Notes under the pieces: model-generated
Database searches by the model: none
What the model was told of the DNA's origin: nothing
What the model saw: only the letters and a program-made list of their open reading frames with translations
Origin: an uncultured Caulobacteraceae bacterium
GTDB taxonomy: Bacteria; Pseudomonadota; Alphaproteobacteria; Caulobacterales; TH1-2
Length of the DNA: 15,995 bases
NCBI GenBank assembly: GCA_937967425.1
Contig: CALBST010000190.1
Span: forward strand, 1-15,995
Direction: 5' to 3'
Translations under genes and position numbers: made by a program
Shown: positions 7,410 through 13,487 of the stretch, piece by piece
Position numbering within the stretch: the first letter of the stretch is position 1
Layout of the letters: each line of letters starts with the position of its first letter

Positions 7410-8552
7410 ATGACGACCGACGCGCTAGACACGGGTGAGCGGCCAAGCTTGATCGCGCGCGTGCGCGATATTCTTGTTCGTCCGCAAAATGAATGGCGCC
7501 GCATCGCGGCTGAAGATCCTGCGCCCCTAATCGGTTCTTATGTTCTGCCGCTGGCGATCGCAGGCGCCTTGGCCGGATTTGGCGCAGGCGTGTTCTACGC
7601 TGGCAGCTTCGCGCTGAACGCTGCTCTCATCGACAAGGCCGTTTCGGCCGCTCTCTACGTTCTTTTCGCGATCGCAGGCGTGATGGTTGCGGGGTGGTTG
7701 ATCAACGCGCTTGCGCCGCGCTTTGGCGCGGAAGCAAACGCCGACCATGCAAAGAGGCTTGCGGCGTATGCCTCGACGCCGATTTTGGTGGCGGCTGTTG
7801 CCGCCGTCGCGCCGCCTATTTCGGGCATGATGATGGGTGCGGGCGTTGTCTATGCGCTCGTATTGATCGCGATTGGCGTGCCCACGTTGATGCCGCTCAC
7901 GGATGCGGACAATGGCGCGCCGCGCTTTGTGATATCGTTTGCCGGCGCTGCCGCCGCGATTGCAGCACTGGCGGCGATGGTTCTGGGGCCGCTCATCCAA
8001 TCCGGGCGCGATGCGCTGAGCGGCGCCGTTGAAGTTGCGGCGCCGGCGCCGGCGCCGGCTGCGCCCCCCATCGTTCGTCGCTCCGCCGTGGAAACGACGA
8101 TCGCGCGCCTTGCGCAGTCGGACGCGCCGTCGCTTCTGGGCGATCCCCAGCGGCTGGCGGAGCAGTTTCCTGACACGTTGCCAAGCGGCTTTGCCCGTCA
8201 GGCGGTCACGACGGCGCAGCGTGACGGCATTTCGCGCGCGGACGGCGCCTACCGGCAAGGGGAGCAGACGCTTTCAGTGTCGATCATACAATACAGCGCT
8301 GAGGTGGATCCGGCAGCGTTCGCCGCGTTGCTGGACGTTAGAGCCAGCGGCCGCCGTGAGGGCGGATATGCGCGCAGCCAATCGATCGATGGACGCTTGT
8401 ATGCGGAGGACGTCGGGGCGCAGACGGCCCGCTACGTCGTCATCGGCCGCGGCGTCGTGATGATCGCGGAAGGGGGCGTCACCATGGATCAAGCGCGGGC
8501 GGCGGTGGAGACGATCGGCCTGCAACGTCTTGAGGCGATGTTCGGCCGCTAG
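7410..8552 (+). CDS. Yip1-type membrane protein with an extra C-terminal soluble domain
   Basis: A 380-residue protein. Residues 13-36 (RVRDILVRPQNEWRRIAAE) match the juxtamembrane motif of the preceding protein, and about 40-66, 76-101, 117-160 and 172-195 form the Yip1-like membrane block, including AAYASTPILVAAV. An Ala/Pro linker (209-220) leads to a soluble domain at about 225-380 with RYVVIGRGVVMIAEGG and a final amphipathic helix. I do not recognise this domain. If both Yip1 termini face the cytoplasm, it is cytoplasmic; hydropathy alone does not settle the side. GGGGAGAG at 7397-7404 supports the ATG, 5 nt away. Likely a duplicate of the upstream gene plus an added domain. Membrane half fairly sure, C-terminal half unknown. 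Confidence 0.72.
   Translation: MTTDALDTGERPSLIARVRDILVRPQNEWRRIAAEDPAPLIGSYVLPLAIAGALAGFGAGVFYAGSFALNAALIDKAVSAALYVLFAIAGVMVAGWLINALAPRFGAEANADHAKRLAAYASTPILVAAVAAVAPPISGMMMGAGVVYALVLIAIGVPTLMPLTDADNGAPRFVISFAGAAAAIAALAAMVLGPLIQSGRDALSGAVEVAAPAPAPAAPPIVRRSAVETTIARLAQSDAPSLLGDPQRLAEQFPDTLPSGFARQAVTTAQRDGISRADGAYRQGEQTLSVSIIQYSAEVDPAAFAALLDVRASGRREGGYARSQSIDGRLYAEDVGAQTARYVVIGRGVVMIAEGGVTMDQARAAVETIGLQRLEAMFGR
8039..8056 (+). repeat. Three tandem GGCGCC hexamers coding an Ala-Pro linker
   Basis: GGCGCC occurs three times in a row inside the coding sequence and specifies part of the APAPAPAA linker between the membrane and soluble parts of the Yip1-type protein. Each unit is in frame, so slippage would lengthen or shorten the linker by two residues without a frameshift. 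Confidence 0.7.
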
Positions 8553-8585
8553 ACCAGCGTGGCGCAGCCGGTCCAACTAAGAATT

Positions 8586-8615
8586 CGCCGCGACGTTCCG
8601 GAGAACGCCGCGGCG
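8586..8615. terminator. Stem-loop between convergent genes (likely two-way terminator)
   Basis: Arms 8586-8598 and 8603-8615 pair over 13 positions with one mismatch (A8593/C8608), closed by a CGGA loop. It sits between the Yip1-type gene (+) and rpoH (-), where transcripts from both sides must stop. A second smaller hairpin, AGCCC (8618-8622) with GGGCT (8629-8633), follows and leads into GTTTCG. There is no long U-tract on either strand. Confidence 0.6.
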
Positions 8616-8641
8616 ATAGCCCAGGGCAGGGCTGTTTCGTG

Positions 8642-9556
8642 TTAGGCGCCGGCTTCTGCGAGCAGACCGCGCGCCGCCGCTTGCTTCTTCATCGCTTTCT
8701 GGAGCTTCTCGAACGCGCGTACTTCGATTTGACGAACGCGCTCGCGGCTGACGCCGTACTGCACTGAGAGTTCTTCCAGCGTCGCTGGTTCATCCTTCAA
8801 GCGGCGCTCTTGGATGATATGGCGTTCGCGCTCGTTCAGCTCGCCCATGGCTTCTTGCAGAAGCGTCATGCGCTCGTTGAATTCCTCGCTCTCGGCGAGG
8901 CGGGTTTCCTGCGTGCCTTCGACTTGGTCATCGGCTAGCCAATCCATCCACTCGCTTTCGCCTTCGCCGCCGGCGCCGCCGATTGGAGCGTTCAGCGAAG
9001 CGTCGCCGCCGCCGCTCATGCGGCGGTTCATCGAGATCACTTCCTCTTCCGTGACCGCGAGTTTGTTCGCGATGCTCGCCACATGCTCTGGGCGAAGGTC
9101 GCCCTCTTCCAGGGCGGCCATCTCGCCCTTCATGCGGCGGAGGTTGAAGAACAGCTTCTTCTGCGCGGCCGTGGTGCCCATCTTCACGAGCGACCATGAG
9201 CGCAGGATGTATTCCTGGATCGACGCGCGGATCCACCACATCGCGTACGTCGCGAGGCGGAAGCCCTTATCCGGATCGAACTTCTTGACGGCCTGCATGA
9301 GGCCGACATTGCCTTCGGAGATCACTTCCCCGATCGGCAGGCCGTAGCCGCGATAGCCCATGGCGATCTTCGCCACGAGGCGAAGGTGGGACGTCACGAG
9401 CTTGTGCGCGGCTTGCGTGTCCCCGTGCTCCTGCCAGCGCTTCGCCAGCATGAACTCGTCCTCCTTGGACAACATCGGGAATTTGCGGATCTCTGAGAGA
9501 TACCGCTGCAGCCCTTGTTCAGGGCTAAGAGCAAGCGTGAGCGCGGTAGATGCCAT
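8642..9556 (-). CDS. rpoH: RNA polymerase heat-shock sigma factor (sigma-32)
   Basis: A 304-residue sigma-70-family factor that directs RNA polymerase to chaperone and protease genes. Region 1.2/2.1 covers about 15-75. Region 2.4 contains RLATYAMWWIRASIQEY (100-116). The RpoH-specific box QKKLFFNLRR is at 132-141, which separates RpoH from RpoD. Region 4.2, with the helix-turn-helix, spans about 256-287 (TLEELSVQYGVSRERVRQIE). The linker 181-205 is unusually Gly-rich (SGGGDASLNAPIGGAGGEGE). The start codon has AGGAGGGG upstream at 9569-9576, 12 nt away, longer than usual. The gene follows a small membrane-protein gene on the same strand after a 249-bp gap that holds a promoter candidate and several hairpins. 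Confidence 0.97.
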   Translation of the reverse strand: MASTALTLALSPEQGLQRYLSEIRKFPMLSKEDEFMLAKRWQEHGDTQAAHKLVTSHLRLVAKIAMGYRGYGLPIGEVISEGNVGLMQAVKKFDPDKGFRLATYAMWWIRASIQEYILRSWSLVKMGTTAAQKKLFFNLRRMKGEMAALEEGDLRPEHVASIANKLAVTEEEVISMNRRMSGGGDASLNAPIGGAGGEGESEWMDWLADDQVEGTQETRLAESEEFNERMTLLQEAMGELNERERHIIQERRLKDEPATLEELSVQYGVSRERVRQIEVRAFEKLQKAMKKQAAARGLLAEAGA

Positions 9557-9568
9557 CTGGTTGTGGGA

Positions 9569-9576
9569 CCCCTCCT
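9569..9576 (-). promoter_or_regulatory. rpoH ribosome binding site with long spacing
   Basis: AGGAGGGG on the minus strand ends 12 nt before the rpoH ATG (14 nt for the AGGAGG core), more than the usual 5-9. The ATG itself lies in a small AGAT-GGC-ATCT hairpin (9548-9558). Together these suggest translation that depends on RNA folding. Confidence 0.5.
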
Positions 9577-9593
9577 AAGGCGGAAAGTCTGGT

Positions 9594-9620
9594 TGCCTCT
9601 CTAGTACGCGCGAGAGGGCA
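9594..9620 (-). promoter_or_regulatory. Hairpin in the rpoH leader
   Basis: TGCCTCTC (9594-9601) pairs with GAGAGGGCA (9612-9620) with one bulged base and a 10-nt loop, about 40 nt upstream of the rpoH start. On the other side of it is the perfect 12-bp palindrome CCCTATATAGGG (9640-9651). Either could be a regulatory element; neither matches a motif I know. Confidence 0.35.
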
Positions 9621-9703
9621 GCCCGGTTGCCGCCGCGCCCCCTATATAGGGAGCCCTTCAAGCCTTCGCCGCGACCGGCGTTAGGCTTTTGTTAGCCACA
9701 GGA

Positions 9704-9732
9704 ACATAGAGAGAACGCGCTGATTCGGCAAG
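9704..9732 (-). promoter_or_regulatory. Candidate housekeeping promoter for rpoH
   Basis: Minus strand CTTGCC (9732-9727), 17-nt spacer, CTATGT (9709-9704). This is close to the alphaproteobacterial sigma-70 pattern CTTGAC-N17-CTATAT. It would start transcription near 9697 and give a leader of about 140 nt. It overlaps one arm of the inverted repeat at 9718-9761. Confidence 0.4.
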
Positions 9733-9761
9733 CGAAACGAAATCAACTGCTAGAATCAGCG
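9718..9761. repeat. 9-bp inverted repeat CGCTGATTC/GAATCAGCG upstream of rpoH
   Basis: Perfect arms at 9718-9726 and 9753-9761 with a 26-nt spacer. The left arm lies in the spacer of the candidate rpoH promoter, so it could be an operator; it could also end transcription from the gene upstream of it on the minus strand. Confidence 0.4.
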
Positions 9762-9805
9762 TCCGGAACGTTTGGAGATGGCCCCTAAACCTGGGGGTTC
9801 AAGGG

Positions 9806-10087
9806 TCATTCCGCCGGCTGCGGATGTTTCTCGAACGTTTCCGCGAGCGCCCAGACACAGAGCGCCACTACGAGCGCCGCGAGGCTCCAGCGAACGGTCA
9901 AATCAACCGAACTTAAATAAACCGGAGCTGCCGCATCCATGATCTGGATCGACGCCGCATGGGTCTTTCCGTTGCCGGGATCGGGCATGCGCGGCAGCGA
10001 ATGGAACATCCGCACTTCGTTCAGCGCAAACAGCGCCAAGCCGCCCACGGAAGCGAGCACGCGCTCGGCGTTTGGGAAGTTCATCAT
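9806..10087 (-). CDS. Small two-helix membrane protein, function unknown
   Basis: A 93-residue protein starting MMNFPNAERVLASVGG. Two hydrophobic segments are visible, about residues 9-25 (RVLASVGGLALFALNEV) and 66-85 (RWSLAALVVALCVWALAE), with a polar stretch of about 40 residues between. I do not recognise a family. The frame stays open upstream to an ATG at 10165, giving 119 residues, but that extra piece (SSLPSPRCNTSWRTIS) looks unlike coding sequence and has no better ribosome binding site; the start is therefore uncertain. It lies between the pseudouridine synthase gene (124 bp upstream) and rpoH (249 bp downstream), all on the minus strand, and may be read through from the former. Confidence 0.6.
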   Translation of the reverse strand: MMNFPNAERVLASVGGLALFALNEVRMFHSLPRMPDPGNGKTHAASIQIMDAAAPVYLSSVDLTVRWSLAALVVALCVWALAETFEKHPQPAE

Positions 10088-10211
10088 CGAAATGGTCCGC
10101 CAGGATGTGTTGCAGCGTGGGGAAGGTAGCGAGCTTTGCGCGTTCGCGGCAGATGCTCGATGCATGTTCCGCCAAGGAACTCACTGCCGTTTTGGAGCAG
10201 GCGCCGCGCGG

Positions 10212-11243
10212 CTAGAGCTGCTTCAGAATTTCGATCAACGCCGTCATATCGTCGGGCAATTCGCTTTCGAAGCGAAGCTCGGCGCCGGTGATTGGGTGTT
10301 TGAAGCCGAGCACGGCCGCGTGCAGCGCTTGGCGCGGAAAGGCGGCGACGGCGGCCGCGGCTTCCTCGGCGTGCGGACCTTCCGCCTTGAAGGCGCGCTG
10401 CTTGCCGTAGAGCGGATCGCCGATCAACGGGCAGCCCAGATGTGTGAGGTGCGCGCGAATTTGATGGGTGCGGCCGGTGTGCAAGCGGCACTCCAACAAC
10501 GCCGCCGCCGCGCGGCCAACAGAGGCGCCGCTTTGCTGGCCGTAGCTTTCAACAGTCCAATAATCGGTGATCGCGAGTTTGCCGGCTTCCGTCTCAGGAT
10601 TGCGCGCGACAACGTACTTGCGGCGATCCTCACTCGAGCGGACGAGCTTGTTTTCGATGCGGGAGCTGCGGTCCCTCGGCGCGCCACGCGTGATGGCGTA
10701 ATAGACGCGCTCGAGATCGTGTTTGGCGAACAGCTTAGCTAGCCCTGTGTGCGCCGCGTCGTGCTTGGCGACGACGACAAGGCCGGTGGTGTCCTTATCG
10801 ATGCGGTGGACGATGCCTGGGCGGGCGACGCCGCCGATGCCGGAAAGGCTATCGCCGCAATGCGCCAGCAGGGCGTTCACCAGCGTGCCGCGCATCGAGC
10901 CTGGGGCGGGATGCATAGCCATGCCCATCGCTTTGTCGATCACGATGAGGTGCTCGTCCTCGAACACGACGGTGAGAGGAATAGCCTCGGGCAGCGGCGC
11001 GGCCGGTTCGGGCGGGGGCAGTTTCAATTCGTAAGTTGCGCCAGCGCGGGGCTTGTCCTTCGCGTGCGTGACGGGGGCGCCATCGACGCTAAGCTTGCCG
11101 GCGCCAATCAGCCCTTGCACGCGTGAGCGCGAAATGTCCGGCCACAGCTTGGCCAGCCATGCATCCACGCGCTCGCCCGCATCCGGTGGCGCGATCGCCG
11201 TTCGGAGTTCGCCGCCATCGTCCTGTTCGATTTCGTCTTCCAC
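10212..11243 (-). CDS. rluD: RluA/RluD-family 23S rRNA pseudouridine synthase
   Basis: Isomerises specific uridines to pseudouridine in structured RNA; the RluD type modifies helix 69 of 23S rRNA. An S4-like RNA-binding domain lies at about 22-68 (RVDAWLAKLWPDISRSRVQG). The catalytic domain has HRIDKDTTGL at 146-155 with the catalytic Asp D149. The later RTHQIRAHLTHLG and GDPLYG motifs are typical of the RluA group. At 343 residues the length matches RluD-type enzymes with S4. The start is GTG, with GGAA 4 nt upstream, and an in-frame TAG just before it (11253-11255) leaves no earlier start. RluC or RluA specificity cannot be excluded from sequence alone. Confidence 0.9.
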   Translation of the reverse strand: MEDEIEQDDGGELRTAIAPPDAGERVDAWLAKLWPDISRSRVQGLIGAGKLSVDGAPVTHAKDKPRAGATYELKLPPPEPAAPLPEAIPLTVVFEDEHLIVIDKAMGMAMHPAPGSMRGTLVNALLAHCGDSLSGIGGVARPGIVHRIDKDTTGLVVVAKHDAAHTGLAKLFAKHDLERVYYAITRGAPRDRSSRIENKLVRSSEDRRKYVVARNPETEAGKLAITDYWTVESYGQQSGASVGRAAAALLECRLHTGRTHQIRAHLTHLGCPLIGDPLYGKQRAFKAEGPHAEEAAAAVAAFPRQALHAAVLGFKHPITGAELRFESELPDDMTALIEILKQL

Positions 11244-11275
11244 AGAGTTCCACTAGCGGTTCGATTTATCCCCGT

Positions 11276-11354
11276 CATTCCGGCGCGCGGCAGGGGTGCG
11301 GGGCGTGGTGCGTTTGCCTCTGCCTTGCGGATCGCGCAAGCGCGGAGCGGAATG
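11276..11354. repeat. Imperfect inverted repeat ending in CATTCCG/CGGAATG in the rluD-phoD gap
   Basis: CATTCCG at 11276-11282 is mirrored by CGGAATG at 11348-11354, and a shorter perfect pair CTTGCG/CGCAAG (11324-11329, 11335-11340) is nested inside. GTCATTCCGG-type ends are frequent in dispersed intergenic repeats of alphaproteobacteria. It occupies the divergent promoter region of the two genes. Confidence 0.35.
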
Positions 11355-11395
11355 GCTGTTGTGGGAGGCGCGCGAAAGCGCCAAAAATGGCGCAA

Positions 11396-11403
11396 GGGAG
11401 GGA
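11396..11403 (+). promoter_or_regulatory. Ribosome binding site that sets the phoD start
   Basis: GGGAGGGA ends 4 nt before the ATG at 11408. An in-frame ATG at 11387 has its nearest purine-rich site 18 nt away, and starting there would add residues in front of the export signal. Confidence 0.75.
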
Positions 11404-11407
11404 CGCC

Positions 11408-13255
11408 ATGGCGAAACGGGATTGGACACGCCGCGGAGCGCTTGCTGCTGCGACCGGCGCCGTAGCCGCCTGCGCCCAGAGCGTCGAGACCCCGGCCTAT
11501 GAGGGGCCGGTGGCCTTCAATCACGGCGTCGCCTCCGGCGATCCGCAAGCGCATCGCGTCATCATCTGGACGCGGGTCTCGCCGCAAAATCCTGGACCCG
11601 TTCCGGTTCGCTGGATCGTCGCGCGCAACCGCGAGCTCACCGACGTCGTGAAAACTGGCGTTATCGAAACCACCGAAGCGCGCGACTACACGGTGAAGGC
11701 GGACGTCTCGGGTCTGCGTCCGGGCGCGCCGTACTTTTACGGCTTCCGCGCCGGCGCTGCCGAAAGCCCCGTCGGCAAAACGCGGACACTGCCGCAGGGC
11801 GATCTCGATCAGGTCAAGTTCGCGGTTGTGTCGTGCGCGTCCTATCCGCACGGATTTTTCAATGCCTACGAGGCGCTGGCGCAGCGCGACGACATCGATG
11901 CCGTAATTCATCTGGGTGACTACATCTACGAGTACGGACTTGCCGGTTATGGCGGCGATGTTGCGACGCGGCTTGGACGCATCCCGTCTCCGGAGGTCGA
12001 GTGCACGCGTCTCGGCGATTATCGCGCCCGCCATGCGCAGTACAAAACTCAGGCCGAGCTTCAAGCGGCGCACGCCATCGCGCCATGGATCGTTGTCTGG
12101 GATGACCATGAGACAGCGAACAACGCCTTCGCGACCGGCGCGGAAAACCACAATGAAGGCGAGGGGCAGTGGGCCAACCGCAAGCAAGCGGCGTTGCAGG
12201 CCTATTACGAATGGATGCCTATCCGCGATCCGCAGCCCGGCGCGGCGTTCGAGGCGATCAATCGCTCTTTCCAATACGGCACGCTCGCGTCGCTGATCAT
12301 GGTCGAGACGCGGCTGCTCGCGCGCAGTGAGATGCTCGATTACAATTCGCAGCTTCCGATCGAAATGCAGCGTTGGGATTTTACCAATCCTGCCGCGCCG
12401 GTGGCGATCCGCGACGGCGAGCCCGATGTTGCGGGCATGCAGCTTTTGCCACGCATTTATGAATCGGTGGGCGGTGAAATGCGCCCGGTGCTCGATTGGC
12501 GCCGCACCGGCGGCATGATCGGCGATCCGAAGAATCTGCCCGCAGGCTTCTTCATCGCGCCCGATGTGCCCGCGCTCAATCAACTGCTCAGCGCGCCGGG
12601 GCGCCAGCTTATGGGCGCGGCGCAGGAGCAATGGCTTGCGGATCAGCTTCACAGCTCCGTGCGCAGCGGCGCTACCTGGCAGGTGCTGGGTAACCAAATT
12701 CTAATGGCGCCGACCAATGCGCCCGATCTTTCCAACACGCCGGCGCCGCTCGCTGATGCGTTGGAGCGTCTGGTGCCGGGCATCAAACAACAGTTGAAGC
12801 TCACGCGCTTTCCATTCCCGCTCAATACAGATTCCTGGGACGGCTACCCCGCGGCGCGCGATCGAGTGCTCGCGGCGATGCGCGCGGCGCAAGGCAACGC
12901 CATTGTGCTCACCGGAGACACCCACACGGCGTGGGCAAACGAGATCAATGATGCGACCGGCCGCGTCGCCATCGAGTTTGGCACGACGTCGATCACGTCT
13001 CCCGGTGATGGCGAGTACTTCGCGCCATTCGGCATTGATTTCGGCGCCGGCGTCCGCGCTCGCAATCCGCATGTGAAATATACGGACTCGCTGCATCGCG
13101 GGTTTCTGCTGCTGACGCTCACGCGCGAACAAGCGCTGGCGGAGTTTTTCTCCGTCTCGAATATTCTCTCGAAGGAATACGAGACGACGCGCGCCGCCGC
13201 CTTCACTGTCGCGCCGGAACCCGGTCCGGGAATAGGCGCGGTTACCGAGGCGTAA
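11408..13255 (+). CDS. phoD: PhoD-type alkaline phosphatase/phosphodiesterase, twin-arginine exported
   Basis: A 615-residue metallophosphatase that releases phosphate from mono- and diesters outside the cytoplasm. The N-terminus MAKRDWTRRGALAAATGAVA carries the twin-arginine pair R8-R9. A lipobox-like VAAC ends at C22, so the protein may be lipid-anchored. A PhoD N-terminal domain spans about 35-130. The catalytic domain has VSCASYPHGFFN with C143, IHLGDYIYEYG with D171, WDDHETANN (231-239) and LTGDTHTAW with D504 and H506: the Fe/Ca ligands expected of PhoD. The Cys at 143 fits the iron ligand of the Bacillus enzyme. It is divergent from rluD with a 164-bp gap. I see no clear Pho box. Ends directly against the opposite-strand gene. 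Confidence 0.92.
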   Translation: MAKRDWTRRGALAAATGAVAACAQSVETPAYEGPVAFNHGVASGDPQAHRVIIWTRVSPQNPGPVPVRWIVARNRELTDVVKTGVIETTEARDYTVKADVSGLRPGAPYFYGFRAGAAESPVGKTRTLPQGDLDQVKFAVVSCASYPHGFFNAYEALAQRDDIDAVIHLGDYIYEYGLAGYGGDVATRLGRIPSPEVECTRLGDYRARHAQYKTQAELQAAHAIAPWIVVWDDHETANNAFATGAENHNEGEGQWANRKQAALQAYYEWMPIRDPQPGAAFEAINRSFQYGTLASLIMVETRLLARSEMLDYNSQLPIEMQRWDFTNPAAPVAIRDGEPDVAGMQLLPRIYESVGGEMRPVLDWRRTGGMIGDPKNLPAGFFIAPDVPALNQLLSAPGRQLMGAAQEQWLADQLHSSVRSGATWQVLGNQILMAPTNAPDLSNTPAPLADALERLVPGIKQQLKLTRFPFPLNTDSWDGYPAARDRVLAAMRAAQGNAIVLTGDTHTAWANEINDATGRVAIEFGTTSITSPGDGEYFAPFGIDFGAGVRARNPHVKYTDSLHRGFLLLTLTREQALAEFFSVSNILSKEYETTRAAAFTVAPEPGPGIGAVTEA

Positions 13256-13444
13256 TCAGCTAAGCTTGGCGCGCTCGATCTCAAGCGCGAGTGTTTCGGG
13301 CGCGAGGTCCTCAAACGGCCGCTCACGCAGTGCACGAAGTAGCGTCGCGTGCACGAGATAGTTCGACGCGTTCAGGTCAACGCCAGAGTGCAGTGCGCGT
13401 GCGCGCAGCGAATCCGCGATCGAAATGAGTTGCTCTGCGTTCAT
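13256..13444 (-). CDS. Small conserved-looking helical protein, function unknown
   Basis: A 62-residue acidic-to-neutral protein (MNAEQLISIADSLRARALHS...) with three predicted helices and no signal peptide or membrane segment. AGGA at 13454-13457, 9 nt before the ATG, supports translation. The stop codon (13256-13258) directly abuts the phoD stop (13253-13255), so the two convergent genes share no spacer and any terminator must lie inside a coding region. It follows the flavoenzyme gene by 43 bp on the same strand and could be co-transcribed. I do not recognise a family. A spurious frame is possible, but codon use and the site upstream favour a real gene. Confidence 0.55.
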   Translation of the reverse strand: MNAEQLISIADSLRARALHSGVDLNASNYLVHATLLRALRERPFEDLAPETLALEIERAKLS

Positions 13445-13487
13445 GGCGCGCAGTCCTAACGGCCCATGGCGACCACAATGTGGCGCG

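Noticed and set aside
9640..9662. Sigma-32 autoregulatory promoter of rpoH (CTTGAA close to CCCTATATA)
   Set aside because: Only 5-8 nt separate the two elements, far too few for any sigma factor; kept only as a palindrome.
9903..10184. GTG-started frame overlapping the small membrane protein in another frame
   Set aside because: The first 35 residues look plausible, but the rest is Arg-rich shadow sequence; no evidence of a frameshift joining it to the neighbour.
9939..10742. 267-codon + strand frame over the small membrane gene and rluD
   Set aside because: It runs through the whole C-terminal half of a clear pseudouridine synthase and has no family features.
11108..12697. 529-codon open frame antisense to phoD and to part of the promoter gap
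   Set aside because: Explained as a shadow of phoD codon bias; no recognisable domain, and phoD motifs are complete on the + strand.
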